From assembly GCF_006438925.1 (NCBI RefSeq), contig NZ_RCZA01000011.1, forward strand, positions 188,343 to 252,342: a stretch of DNA of 64,000 nt. The letters are read 5' to 3'. Under the pieces are notes generated by a model. The model made no database searches, was not told the origin of the DNA, and saw only the letters and a list, made by a program, of their open reading frames with translations. The stretch comes from Pseudomonas mandelii (GTDB lineage: Bacteria; Pseudomonadota; Gammaproteobacteria; Pseudomonadales; Pseudomonadaceae). The translations under genes and the position numbers were made by a program. This document shows, piece after piece, positions 8,415-18,267 of the stretch; position 1 is the stretch's first letter; every line of letters begins with the position of its first letter.

Positions 8415-9107
8415 TCATTCGGTGGTCACCGAGTGCCAATCCGAGGCTTCGATGAAGCCGAGCATGTGCGGCGCCTGAGGCGTTTCGGCAGAAATAAACA
8501 AGGAAGCACCATAACCGAGAGTGGAAGCCGGTAATTTGAGGTCTTTCTCAAGTTGCGACATGCATTCGCTGTGGGTCACCAGAATCAGGTTTCGCCCGGC
8601 CACCTTGTGCGCCAGAGTGTCACGCAGCATGCTGCCCTTGCAATTGATCAACCATTCTTCACCGACTCCGACCTTGTTGAACATGTAGCCAGCGGTCTGC
8701 GCTGTACGGATCATGGGGCTGTTGTAGATGTCGGCCCTGCTCAGTCCCAGTTGCTCGAACTGTGCACCGACCCCCACCGCGACGCTGCGAGCGCGAGCGG
8801 TAATGCCATCGTTACCACTCAGACAGGCGGCGCTGGAATGATCGCAGCGTTCGACGTGACGCACCAGCACGATTACGTTGCCCTTGACCCAATCGGCCGC
8901 CAACGCCCGGGCGCCGGCCACATTGCCATGGGCCAGGTCCGGTACAGCGGCCGGCTGCAACAGCCACACCGTCAGAGGAATCACCAACAGCGCCGAGGCG
9001 AGCACGACAGCCGCATTGCGATAGCGGGCAAAACGGCTCAGATCAATCGAGCGTTTTACCCCGAACAGACTCAGTCTCAATACCACATCAAACCGCCTCT
9101 CAGGCAC
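8415..9107 (-). CDS. Ais-like histidine phosphatase (LPS core phosphatase family), membrane anchored
   Basis: The frame encodes up to 230 residues. A hydrophobic segment near 30-50 (AAVVLASALLVIPLTVWLL) predicts a signal anchor. The catalytic motif VLVRHVERCDHSSAACLS and the later VTHSECM follow E. coli Ais, the lipopolysaccharide core heptose(II)-phosphate phosphatase, more closely than phosphoglycerate mutases; in E. coli ais lies beside the arn operon. The start is uncertain: GTG at 9107 opens the frame, but GTG at 9086 has a better Shine-Dalgarno (GAGAGG). It lies 33 bases upstream of the PAP2 gene on the same strand and is probably co-transcribed with it. Confidence 0.78.
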   Translation of the reverse strand: MPERRFDVVLRLSLFGVKRSIDLSRFARYRNAAVVLASALLVIPLTVWLLQPAAVPDLAHGNVAGARALAADWVKGNVIVLVRHVERCDHSSAACLSGNDGITARARSVAVGVGAQFEQLGLSRADIYNSPMIRTAQTAGYMFNKVGVGEEWLINCKGSMLRDTLAHKVAGRNLILVTHSECMSQLEKDLKLPASTLGYGASLFISAETPQAPHMLGFIEASDWHSVTTE

Positions 9108-9229
9108 GCATCACTTTCTTCGGTGCGGCGAGAGTAAGGAGGCTGGCGTCGGCAGTCGGTGAAACGCATGTGAAAAAAAGCTTAAGACCTGCACAAAAGC
9201 CTTGTTACACATCGGTCCCGCAAAAACCA

Positions 9230-9256
9230 TTCAGCTCTCGCAATGGCTGCCGATAC
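9230..9256 (+). promoter_or_regulatory. candidate FliA (sigma-28) promoter of the chemoreceptor gene
   Basis: GCCGATAC at 9249-9256 matches seven of eight bases of the flagellar sigma -10 consensus GCCGATAA. Eleven bases upstream, TTCAGCTC (9230-9237) is a weak -35. It is about 90 bases before the chemoreceptor start, as expected for a motility-coregulated gene. Confidence 0.5.
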
Positions 9257-9346
9257 AGTCCTGCTACACACCTTGCTGGCGACCAAAAACAACAATCTTC
9301 CAGCCAACCGACGATCTAGAAGCACAACGTTCCTGGAGGACTTTTG

Positions 9347-11266
9347 ATGAATAGCTGGTTCGGCAATATCAGCGTGAACATGAAGCTGGGCCTGGGGTTC
9401 GGCCTGGTCCTGGCCCTGACCTGCGTCCTCGCCCTGACCGGCTGGACGAGCCTGGGCGGATTGATTGACCGCAGCAACTGGATGAGCGACATCACCCAGC
9501 TCAATGCCGGCCTGACCAAGCTGCGTGTGGTTCGCCTGCAATACATGCTGACCAACGGCGACGAAACCGCCGCACAGAACGTCCAGACCACGCTCGAGGC
9601 GTTTTCCGCTCAGCAACAAGCGCTGCTGGTGAAATTCAAGAGCCCGGAAAACCTCAAGCTGCTCAAAGAGCAAGGCGCCGTCATCGACGCCTACAAGACG
9701 TCCCTGAACAAAATGCGCAGCGCGTACCGCACCGGTAACAGCGCGCGCGACGCCATGGGCGCCAATGCCGACACCGCCAACACGCTGATCAACGCCATCA
9801 ACACCCGCGTGCAGCAAATGCCTCTGAGCGACCAGCGCTTCGAACAATTCCAGGCCATCACGGCGGCCAAGGAAGCCTTCTTGCTGGCCCGCTACGAAGT
9901 GCGCGGCTACACCGCGACCACCAACGCCGAGACCGAGCAAAAAGCCGTCGGCCAACTGGACGTGGCGATCGCCAGCCTTACCCCCCTCAACGTGCATTTC
10001 GCCGACACCCAGCAAGACGCCCTGCGTCAGCTGGAAACCGCACTGACCAACTACCGCAGCGCCTTGCAGGCTTATAAAGCGGCGAACAGCGATGCAGTGC
10101 AGGCGCGCAAGGAAATGACCGACCAGGGCGCCGCTATCGTAACCCTGAGCGAGCAGCTGTATCAGATCCAGCTCGACCGCCGTGACGCCGAAAGCGCTCA
10201 GGCTCGCACGCTGCAGCTGATCAGCACCTTGCTGGCGTTGCTGGTGGGCATCATTGCTGCCGTGATCATCACCCGTCAGATTACCGGCCCGCTGCGCGAC
10301 ACCTTGGCCGTGGTTGAACGCATCGCCAGCGGCGACCTGTCCCAGGACGTCAAAGTGACTCGCCGCGACGAACTCGGCGTGTTGCAACAAGGCATCGCTC
10401 GCATGGGTGTAACCCTGCGCGACTTGATCAGCGGCATCCGCGACGGTGTCACCCAGATCGCCAGTGCTGCCGAAGAACTATCCGCGGTGACCGAGCAAAC
10501 CAGCGCCGGGGTCAACAGCCAAAAGATCGAAACCGATCAAGTGGCGACCGCCATGCACGAGATGACTGCCACCGTGCAGGAAGTTGCGCGCAACGCCGAA
10601 GAAGCCTCCCAGGCGGCCGCCGCTGCTGACGGCGAAGCCCGCGAAGGCGATAAGGTTGTCAACGAAGCCATCGCCCAGATCGAACGCCTGGCCACTGAAG
10701 TGGCGCGCTCCACCGAAGCCATGAGCGTGCTGCAACAGGAAAGCGACAAGATCGGCAGCGTCATGGACGTGATCAAGGCCGTGGCCGAACAGACCAACCT
10801 GCTGGCGCTCAACGCCGCCATCGAAGCCGCCCGTGCCGGTGAAGCCGGTCGTGGCTTTGCCGTGGTTGCCGACGAAGTCCGTGGCCTGGCTCAGCGAACG
10901 CAGAAATCCACCGAAGAAATCGAAGGCCTGGTGGCCGGTCTGCAGAACGGCACACAACAAGTGTCCGCCGTGATGAACAACAGCCGCGCCCTGACCGACA
11001 GCAGCGTTGCGCTGACCCGCAAGGCTGGCGTGTCACTGGAAAACATCACCCGCACGGTGTCCAACATCCAGTCGATGAACCAGCAGATCGCTGCCGCCGC
11101 CGAACAGCAAAGCGCCGTGGCCGAAGAGATCAGCCGCAGCATCATCAACGTGCGCGACGTGTCCGAACAGACTGCCGCCGCCAGCGATGAAACCGCTGCG
11201 TCCAGTGTTGAACTGGCGCGGTTGGGCAATCAGTTGCAGATGATGGTTAGCCACTTCAGGGTTTAA
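9347..11266 (+). CDS. methyl-accepting chemotaxis protein with an HBM-type ligand-binding domain
   Basis: The protein has 639 residues. A first membrane helix lies at about 11-35, a periplasmic all-helical ligand domain of about 250 residues at 36-288, a second helix at 289-311 (LQLISTLLALLVGIIAAVIIT), HAMP at 312-365, then the signalling coiled coil with the conserved hairpin tip EQTNLLALNAAIEAARAGE. The length and repeated helices of the ligand domain match the helical bimodular (HBM) class, whose best-known member is McpS of P. putida, a receptor for TCA-cycle acids. The ligand of this protein cannot be read from sequence. No C-terminal CheR-binding pentapeptide is seen. ATG 9347 has TGGAGGA six bases upstream. 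Confidence 0.9.
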   Translation: MNSWFGNISVNMKLGLGFGLVLALTCVLALTGWTSLGGLIDRSNWMSDITQLNAGLTKLRVVRLQYMLTNGDETAAQNVQTTLEAFSAQQQALLVKFKSPENLKLLKEQGAVIDAYKTSLNKMRSAYRTGNSARDAMGANADTANTLINAINTRVQQMPLSDQRFEQFQAITAAKEAFLLARYEVRGYTATTNAETEQKAVGQLDVAIASLTPLNVHFADTQQDALRQLETALTNYRSALQAYKAANSDAVQARKEMTDQGAAIVTLSEQLYQIQLDRRDAESAQARTLQLISTLLALLVGIIAAVIITRQITGPLRDTLAVVERIASGDLSQDVKVTRRDELGVLQQGIARMGVTLRDLISGIRDGVTQIASAAEELSAVTEQTSAGVNSQKIETDQVATAMHEMTATVQEVARNAEEASQAAAAADGEAREGDKVVNEAIAQIERLATEVARSTEAMSVLQQESDKIGSVMDVIKAVAEQTNLLALNAAIEAARAGEAGRGFAVVADEVRGLAQRTQKSTEEIEGLVAGLQNGTQQVSAVMNNSRALTDSSVALTRKAGVSLENITRTVSNIQSMNQQIAAAAEQQSAVAEEISRSIINVRDVSEQTAAASDETAASSVELARLGNQLQMMVSHFRV

Positions 11267-11295
11267 CCCTCACCCCTATGACTCATATTTGCCAA

Positions 11296-11318
11296 GGCTC
11301 CCACGCAAGGTGGGAGCC
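11296..11318 (+). terminator. hairpin after the chemoreceptor gene
   Basis: GGCTCCCAC (11296-11304) and GTGGGAGCC (11310-11318) form a perfect 9-bp stem with a 5-base loop, 30 bases after the stop. No T-run follows, so it may protect the mRNA 3' end rather than terminate by itself. Confidence 0.5.
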
Positions 11319-11497
11319 ATTGGCAACCAGCCTGCCATCGGCATCTGCCTGAAAAACCTGCATCCCTCCCCTAAGAACCCGCACGAAAAATCGTCTTTTC
11401 ATACGGATCAATCTCAGTCCTCCTATCTCCCCGTGCTGCTAGCTTCTGTAGTTTCTTCTGACCGGAACACTCTGTTCGATCAGGAGATACACAACAC

Positions 11498-14044
11498 ATG
11501 GACGATAACGACGCCCTTCTGTACCCACTCGTTGACCCTACTTCCAGCGAAGACGGAACAAACACCGAATTCAAAACAGCTATGCAGAATATGCAGATTG
11601 ACTCGGTGTTCGACATCGTCAGCATGTCGCCGGAAGATTTTGCTAATGCGCTAGCACTGCACAGCGCTGCCGATGCACAGCAGATCTATGACAACGCGGT
11701 TGCATGTGCACACATGATTAATCGTCTGTATTACGAGCAGCAGGTATCGTCCGACGACGTTATACAGCGTAACCGACGAAACGCAGATTCCGAACAGGCA
11801 TCCGTACCCATCACCTATCAATCGCTGTTCAAGGAAAACTGGGACCAGTTTTGCCATGAAGGCAATATAGCGGCCAACAACTCTCCCGCGGCCTATCTGA
11901 GGGCGCTGTATCGGTTTTCCCTTGAGCTGGAAAAATCGTCTACACACTCAGACAAAATCACCTTGGAACAACGCCGCCCTGATATCCCGGCATTAATGCT
12001 GGACGCACAAAGCACTTTCGTTGAACGCCCGATGCTGAGCATCGTCAACGACACCTTGAAGACTCATATCCAACAACATCTGGATAAAACCAACAACAAA
12101 AAGACCGTTCAAGAGGTATTGGCCAGCGAGCACTATCCGCTTCAGTTGCCCTACGATTTACATCACCACAAATGCCTGCTCGCGTTGGGCGATGATAAGC
12201 CGGCGCTGGGTGAGTTTAATTATCGGGTCAGTCTTGAACTGCCGTTCTCGGGAGTAAATTCGACTTATGGAGGAACTTCGAGAACGCGAGCCGAGTCTCA
12301 AAAACTGCTATCAGGTTTAAGTCCGGAACAACAGAAACTGCTCACCGCGCCGTACGGTGACGATGTGGCATGGAATGCCTACGGCTCTGAAAACTACCAT
12401 CTTTTGTGGAGCGTCAATAGTTTCCAGGAGTTAACCGGACTGACAGGCGATCAGATTGAACAATTACTGGCTTACGGTAAATATTTCCCAAACGAGTCAA
12501 TTCATAACTTATGGTCCGCTCGCCATCTTTATGGCTGCCTGTACATCAATAGAAAATCAGACGGTAAAGTTTTTGCGGCGGACCAGAAATTTTACAACTT
12601 AAACACACACCGTTTGGATCGCATGCTACGAATGATCCGACTGCACCGCTGGACAGATATTTCCTTCGCCGAGCTTGACACTTTAACTACTAACGTCGAC
12701 CTGTCGGCACCGGGCATACATCATGGCATGAACAGCAACATGTTACGGGCACTCGGCGTGTATCACTACATGAACAAGCGCTTTAGCATCAAGCCAGAAG
12801 AGTTTGCTTCGCTTTACCACAACATGCCAACTTACTCCTGCGGTGATCGCGAATCATTGTTCGATCAGGTATTCAGTAAAACCAAACCATCCACGAGCCC
12901 TCTGATAGAAAACAATGGGAAAGACATTGATATCGACGCCCCTGAATCCCTGGCGACACTACACTTTTTAAAAGCGGGGCTAGATTCGAGTGTCACACAG
13001 GATGACTTTCTACTTATCGCGCGACAAAGCAAGAAACACCTGACGTCATTCAAACATGATCTCTCGAGCGCCTCTGCCATTTACCGTCAGGCACGAATCG
13101 CCCAGATGTTTGGCTTGTCACCTTCTGAATGCACAGACTTGGCACGATTGCTGGGGGGCGAAGCATTCTGTAAGTCGTTGGTGACAGGGACCATAAAGGC
13201 GGAAAGCAGTTCCGAAAGCGACATTTTCGACGTACTGATGGCGATGGATTGGGCCGTTGACTGGCTCAAGCAAAATAACTATTCGGTCAAGCAATGGTGC
13301 CGCTTACTCGATAAAACCCAGGACGAACTGGCGTTGAACCCGACACTGGAAGATCAAATTAAAACCGTTCAAAACAGTCCGCATGACACGGATGAGAAAA
13401 AAGTTTTTCTGGTGCAAAAACTTCTGCACGATGTGGCCGCTCTTTCCAGGGAACAAGTCCCGTGCGCGATGAAATTGGCCGAGACTTCCGAAGTCGCGAT
13501 TTTCGATGAAATGACTCCGCAGACGTTCGTCTCCGGGAAAAAACCACGGTTATTCGCAAGCGCACTGCGCGCTACCGAGGCAATACAGGCGCTGTTGATA
13601 AGCAATGCCTCATTACTGAAATTGCTGAATAACCCGGCATGGCTTGCACACGGCAACTACGGGACACTGACGCCCCATACGCTGTATCTGCTTGATCGAT
13701 TCAGTACTTGCACCCACCACCATGTACAAGCAGAAACCAGGCTTCTGAACTACCTAGAACAGGCCAATGGACAGTCGGACGCTGTGGCCATTAACAATTC
13801 CAACACCTCACTGGCTGAGCTCCTGAACTGGACGATTGAAGAGGTCGGTACCTTGACTGCCGATTTGCCGCACCAGCGCGCCCGATCAATGGAAGAAGTG
13901 GATTGGGTCATACGCTGCAAAAAATGCTGCGAAGAGACAGGCCTGTCGGTCAACAACCTGAAACTGGCAGCTTCGTTAAACACCGAAAAACCCACTGCAG
14001 ACTGGAAAACCGTTGGGGAAGCCCTGATCGCGGCTCATTTCTGA
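11498..14044 (+). CDS. Tc toxin subunit A, N-terminal half (TcaA-like)
   Basis: The 848-residue protein has no signal peptide and is largely helical. Its N-terminal third (FKENWDQFCHEGNIAANNSPAAYLRALYRFSLELE, then PDIPALMLD, PMLSIVNDTL) is the SpvA/VRP1-type start of TcA proteins. The rest resembles the helical shell of TcA, but it ends before the channel and TcB-binding parts, which are supplied by the next gene. This is the split TcA arrangement known from the Photorhabdus tca locus (TcaA plus TcaB). TcA pentamers bind target cells and form the syringe-like translocation channel. AGGAG lies 11 bases before the ATG. GC content is lower than in the flanks. Confidence 0.85.
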   Translation: MDDNDALLYPLVDPTSSEDGTNTEFKTAMQNMQIDSVFDIVSMSPEDFANALALHSAADAQQIYDNAVACAHMINRLYYEQQVSSDDVIQRNRRNADSEQASVPITYQSLFKENWDQFCHEGNIAANNSPAAYLRALYRFSLELEKSSTHSDKITLEQRRPDIPALMLDAQSTFVERPMLSIVNDTLKTHIQQHLDKTNNKKTVQEVLASEHYPLQLPYDLHHHKCLLALGDDKPALGEFNYRVSLELPFSGVNSTYGGTSRTRAESQKLLSGLSPEQQKLLTAPYGDDVAWNAYGSENYHLLWSVNSFQELTGLTGDQIEQLLAYGKYFPNESIHNLWSARHLYGCLYINRKSDGKVFAADQKFYNLNTHRLDRMLRMIRLHRWTDISFAELDTLTTNVDLSAPGIHHGMNSNMLRALGVYHYMNKRFSIKPEEFASLYHNMPTYSCGDRESLFDQVFSKTKPSTSPLIENNGKDIDIDAPESLATLHFLKAGLDSSVTQDDFLLIARQSKKHLTSFKHDLSSASAIYRQARIAQMFGLSPSECTDLARLLGGEAFCKSLVTGTIKAESSSESDIFDVLMAMDWAVDWLKQNNYSVKQWCRLLDKTQDELALNPTLEDQIKTVQNSPHDTDEKKVFLVQKLLHDVAALSREQVPCAMKLAETSEVAIFDEMTPQTFVSGKKPRLFASALRATEAIQALLISNASLLKLLNNPAWLAHGNYGTLTPHTLYLLDRFSTCTHHHVQAETRLLNYLEQANGQSDAVAINNSNTSLAELLNWTIEEVGTLTADLPHQRARSMEEVDWVIRCKKCCEETGLSVNNLKLAASLNTEKPTADWKTVGEALIAAHF

Positions 14045-14079
14045 CACGCCTTTCTTTTGCAAATATTCAAGGATTGAAT

Positions 14080-17000
14080 ATGAAGGATGTACTAACAAAA
14101 CTTGATGAAACCCTGCGCGATGTTCAGCTGGCGTATTACTTGAAGAAAGTTGTGCCCTCCGACACCACCAAAAAGACACTCAAGCTAAAGACTGTCGAGG
14201 ATCTCAGCGAGTTTTGGTTGCTTGATGTACAGGTTAGCCAGCGTGTTCGCACTTCCCCCGTTGCGTGTGCCATTGCCAGCCTGCAGCAATACACTTACCG
14301 CATTCTGCATGACATGGAGCCCGGCTACGGCCCAGCGACTAAAACGCCTGAGCGAGTAAAGACCTGGACCGACGAAATGCGTCGTTACTCAATCTGGGCG
14401 GGCCACCAAAAACTATTGTATTACCCTGAGATTTACCTCGATCCAAGCCTCAGAAACACGGACAGCGATAATTTCAAACAACTGAAAAACGACATAAACC
14501 AAAGCCGGATTCAACCTGAGGCCATTGAGTCGGCCGTAAAATCTTACCTGACGCGCTTTGAGGAAGTATCCAATCTAAACATTCTCAATGGGTATATCGA
14601 CGGCACGGATTTCGCCAATAGCAAATACTATTTCATTGCCAAATCGCGTTCCGGGCATACTTATTTCTGGCGCTCACTGAACATGGCCGAACGGCCATAT
14701 AACGGCGAGAAAACCGCAAGTGGAAAACGTGTCAAACAGGACCATCCCGAACCGTACGCATGGTCGGACTGGGAAAAAGCAGATATCCCTATTCCGCACG
14801 ACGCCATCGAACACACCATTCGCCCTGTCTGGTTCAATAATCGGCTGTTCGTTACCTGGGCCCAGTGCATTCATCAAGACCCGGCGGGTGTAACAAAAAA
14901 CAGAAGAGATCCTCAACTATTGATGAGTTACTGCTACAAAAAGACTAACGACACCTGGAGCTCACCGCAAACGGTCTTGAACGAATATGTCAATAATGGC
15001 TTGCTTGGCAAACACACATCACGCCCTATCGAAGAAACTCCATTATCCGACCTGCACCCAGACAAAATAAAATCACGTATAAATACGGTAGCCGTCCAAA
15101 ACAGAGAGAATTCACAAGACGTTCTGCTCCTTGCCATCGTATTGTATGGCGAGCAAGCAGAATTAATGCTGCCAAGGACGTCCTATACAAACGGTGTTTA
15201 CGACGGGTGGAATCGCTATGAGCACAAGCAAAACAACACCCCTCTCTTTTTAAGTTCCGCAAGCATTAATAAAAATCTTACTCACATCCCTGGCCCTCCC
15301 TCTCGGAGCTACAACATACTAGAGCCTCTTTCACTTCCGCATTACAAACTTGCATACAACATTCACAAACACCCTATAAACGAGTTATCCAAACCTGTTT
15401 TCTACCTGCAATCAAAGCAGGAAACAAATCACACGAAACATGGAACCATAAAACCTGCCCCTACCCAGACACCATTATTGCCAACTGACTCAATATACTA
15501 CAAAGTAGATTACGCGATGCATAGTTCAGAAACAATCATTTACCTGAATCTAAATCCGGACTTAATTTCAAACTCGCAAGCAGCTTCTTTATTTGTAGTT
15601 CAACAGTCAGCAATGCCCCAACTCGTTCAAACCACCCCTCTTATCTCAGGGACGGATTCGTACCACTTCCATTTTGAAAATTGCAACCTAATTAGAACCA
15701 CTGAAATATTCCAATATGGTTTAACAATACATGAAAATGACGAGCATTGGTTTGGCGGGGGCATTGAAGTTAGTACGGCGGATCGTTTTAGCACTCCAAA
15801 ACTTTCAAATAATAATTCAGTGCAATATCTCGATTTTTCAGACTCATTGATACTGCACAGCGATATCGGTCTGGTAGATCGTCAACCCATCAGACTCAAT
15901 ACCTTGCTTGCCACCGAGCTGACCGGTCGTGCCGAGAACAGTCTGGATGAACTGTTCAGCCGGGAAACACAACAGTTGCGGGAACCGAAAATATCTAATG
16001 GCGACTCTGATCAATCCATGGACTTTCACGGCCCCAACGGCCGCTATTACGCAGAGCTGTTCCTTAATTTACCTTGGTTGATAGCACATCGATTAAACGC
16101 GGAAGGGCGATACGTCGAGGCCGAACGCTGGATCAAATACCTCTTCGATCCGGGCCGAAGACTGTCCGAATGCTGGAAGACTGTGCCCTTGACCGGCACC
16201 GACGTGCCCTCCTATGCCGCTCGCGCCCCGCATGATCCGCACATGATTTCCCAAAGCTACCCAGTGCACGCTCGCAAGGCGCTTTACTTGCTTTATCTCG
16301 ACATCTTGATCAATCGGGGCGATGCCACGTACCGGGAATTGACGCCAGATAGTCTCGTCGAGGCAAAGCTTTGGTATATGCGAGCATCGACTCTTCTTGG
16401 CTCGCGCCCGGTTATTCAATGGGCGGATCAATGGTCGTCCATCAGTTTGAAAGCACTGAGCGCGAACCACACCGAGAAGCGCCGTGCACTTAAGAAGACA
16501 CTGAACCTGTTGAACGCCAATGGCTCGATCAGGCTCCCAGGAGGAGACGTACGAGAGGCGCTGCCTGCTATCCAGACTTCGAGCCTGCGCGTGCCGTTCA
16601 ACCCGGAGCTACTCAAGCGCTGGGACATTGTCGAGAGTCGCCTGTACAACCTGCGACACAACATCGACATCAGCGGCAAGCCGTTGCGTTTGCCATTGTT
16701 CGCGGCGCCCATGGACCCGAAAGTTCTGGTCAGCCTCCGTGCGTCGGGCGTCTCCTATGGCGTCAATTCGCAATTACACAAACCTGCGCTCTGGCACTAT
16801 CGCTTCAACGCCATGCACAGTCAGGCGTTGAGTGCGGTAGACAGCGTGATCCAGTTCGGTTCCACGCTATTGTCGCTGATCGAACGCCAGGAACAGGCTC
16901 ATCTGCAAGAGCAGCAGCAACAACAAGCCTGGGACATGGCAAAAATTTCCGTCGCGTTGCAAACCCAGGCGCTCAGCGTTGATAGTAAAAACCGTGAGTT

Positions 17001-18267
17001 TTTGAACACTGGCAAACAAGTCATCCTCGGGCGGTTGAAGCACTACGAGCAATTACTGGAGAAAGATGTAACCCCGGAAGAAGCCGAGGCTGGTCGACTG
17101 TATTTGAGCAGCGCCACCGAAGAAATGGCTTCAGCATCCGCCCAGGCCGTCGCAGGCGGCCTGATGCTGATTCCAAACATCTTTGGCGTCGCCAACGGTG
17201 GTTCGCGCTGGGAAGGGACAGCCTATGCCACCAGCGCTCTCGCACAGCTGCGAGCTACGCAGGCTCGTTCCGAGGCGAGCAACCTCGACCGTAATGCACA
17301 GTTCGCTCGCCGTCGGGAGGAGTGGGCGTTGAATCGTAATCAGGCACAACTTGAGCTGACACAGATCACGGCACAAATCGCGCAATCTGCCGAGCAGGAA
17401 AAGGTCACTCGCCTGCAGCTGAAACAGGCTGAAACAGCATTGAGCCATGCCCGAGACAACCACGACTTTCTCCGCAAGCGCTTTACCAACAAGCAGCTTT
17501 ATCAATGGCTCAACAATCAATTTTCAACGTTGTATGAACAGGCTTATGAAGTGGCGCTGGACTTATGCCTGGCCGCCGAGGCCTGCTGGCAATACGAGTG
17601 CGCCGACTACACCAGACGGTTCATTCAACCCGGGAAGTGGAACACCACTTACCGTGGTTTTTCAGCAGGTGAGAGCCTCAAGAGCCGTCTGGTGACAATG
17701 CAGGCCGAATTCCTGAAGGCTAACCGTCGCGGCCTGGAAATCACTAAAACCGTATCCCTGAGAACTCTCAAGGATAAGGACAAGACCAGCAAGATCAATC
17801 GGACCTGGGAGCAGATTCACACCTCGCTCATAGAGGAAGGGAGCTGTGATTTCGAACTGACCCATAAAATGTTTGAAGACGACTGGAAGGGACAAGGACA
17901 TTACCTGCGGCGTATCAAGACCCTCAGCGTGACGATACCGGGCATTGTGAGCCCCTACGAAAACATCAGGGCAACGCTGACTCAAACGTCCAGTTCGATG
18001 TACCTGTCTACCGATACCAAAGGACCGAGCATCAAGGATCCGCGCGTTAAACAACAAGTCGCGCTTTCCACCGGAGACGACGATAGCGGCCTGTTCACTC
18101 TCAACCTTCTCGATGAACGCTACCTGCCTTTCGAATACACCGGGGCGATTTCAACGTGGCGCCTGACCTTCCCGAACCACACGGCGCAGAAAGCCATGCT
18201 TGATTCGCTGACCGACATCATCGTGCATGTGAAATACACGGCCAAAAGGCCTGGAGTTTCGCGATGA
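14080..18267 (+). CDS. Tc toxin subunit A, C-terminal half with channel and TcB-binding region (TcaB-like)
   Basis: The protein has 1395 residues. Its N-terminal part (DVQLAYYLKKVVPSD, SLQQYTYRILHDMEPG, LYYPEIYLDPSLR) matches the region shared by TcA subunits. The middle (about 290-590) is variable and AT-rich and probably forms receptor-binding domains. FDPGRR and LYNLRHNIDISGKPL mark the conserved TcA C-terminal part. A Gln-rich coiled coil lies near 935-960, the hydrophobic channel segment (GGLMLIPNIFGVANGG) near 1024-1040, and the TcB-binding end near 1347-1395 (ERYLPFEYTGAIS). ATG 14080 has CAAGGA six bases upstream; an in-frame codon at 13903 lies inside the previous gene and was rejected. 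Its stop overlaps the next start. Confidence 0.88.
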   Translation: MKDVLTKLDETLRDVQLAYYLKKVVPSDTTKKTLKLKTVEDLSEFWLLDVQVSQRVRTSPVACAIASLQQYTYRILHDMEPGYGPATKTPERVKTWTDEMRRYSIWAGHQKLLYYPEIYLDPSLRNTDSDNFKQLKNDINQSRIQPEAIESAVKSYLTRFEEVSNLNILNGYIDGTDFANSKYYFIAKSRSGHTYFWRSLNMAERPYNGEKTASGKRVKQDHPEPYAWSDWEKADIPIPHDAIEHTIRPVWFNNRLFVTWAQCIHQDPAGVTKNRRDPQLLMSYCYKKTNDTWSSPQTVLNEYVNNGLLGKHTSRPIEETPLSDLHPDKIKSRINTVAVQNRENSQDVLLLAIVLYGEQAELMLPRTSYTNGVYDGWNRYEHKQNNTPLFLSSASINKNLTHIPGPPSRSYNILEPLSLPHYKLAYNIHKHPINELSKPVFYLQSKQETNHTKHGTIKPAPTQTPLLPTDSIYYKVDYAMHSSETIIYLNLNPDLISNSQAASLFVVQQSAMPQLVQTTPLISGTDSYHFHFENCNLIRTTEIFQYGLTIHENDEHWFGGGIEVSTADRFSTPKLSNNNSVQYLDFSDSLILHSDIGLVDRQPIRLNTLLATELTGRAENSLDELFSRETQQLREPKISNGDSDQSMDFHGPNGRYYAELFLNLPWLIAHRLNAEGRYVEAERWIKYLFDPGRRLSECWKTVPLTGTDVPSYAARAPHDPHMISQSYPVHARKALYLLYLDILINRGDATYRELTPDSLVEAKLWYMRASTLLGSRPVIQWADQWSSISLKALSANHTEKRRALKKTLNLLNANGSIRLPGGDVREALPAIQTSSLRVPFNPELLKRWDIVESRLYNLRHNIDISGKPLRLPLFAAPMDPKVLVSLRASGVSYGVNSQLHKPALWHYRFNAMHSQALSAVDSVIQFGSTLLSLIERQEQAHLQEQQQQQAWDMAKISVALQTQALSVDSKNREFLNTGKQVILGRLKHYEQLLEKDVTPEEAEAGRLYLSSATEEMASASAQAVAGGLMLIPNIFGVANGGSRWEGTAYATSALAQLRATQARSEASNLDRNAQFARRREEWALNRNQAQLELTQITAQIAQSAEQEKVTRLQLKQAETALSHARDNHDFLRKRFTNKQLYQWLNNQFSTLYEQAYEVALDLCLAAEACWQYECADYTRRFIQPGKWNTTYRGFSAGESLKSRLVTMQAEFLKANRRGLEITKTVSLRTLKDKDKTSKINRTWEQIHTSLIEEGSCDFELTHKMFEDDWKGQGHYLRRIKTLSVTIPGIVSPYENIRATLTQTSSSMYLSTDTKGPSIKDPRVKQQVALSTGDDDSGLFTLNLLDERYLPFEYTGAISTWRLTFPNHTAQKAMLDSLTDIIVHVKYTAKRPGVSR

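Noticed and set aside
13903..14079. Upstream start for the TcaB-like gene
   Set aside because: It would overlap the TcaA-like gene by 142 bases. ATG 14080 has a good ribosome site and the family-like N-terminus.
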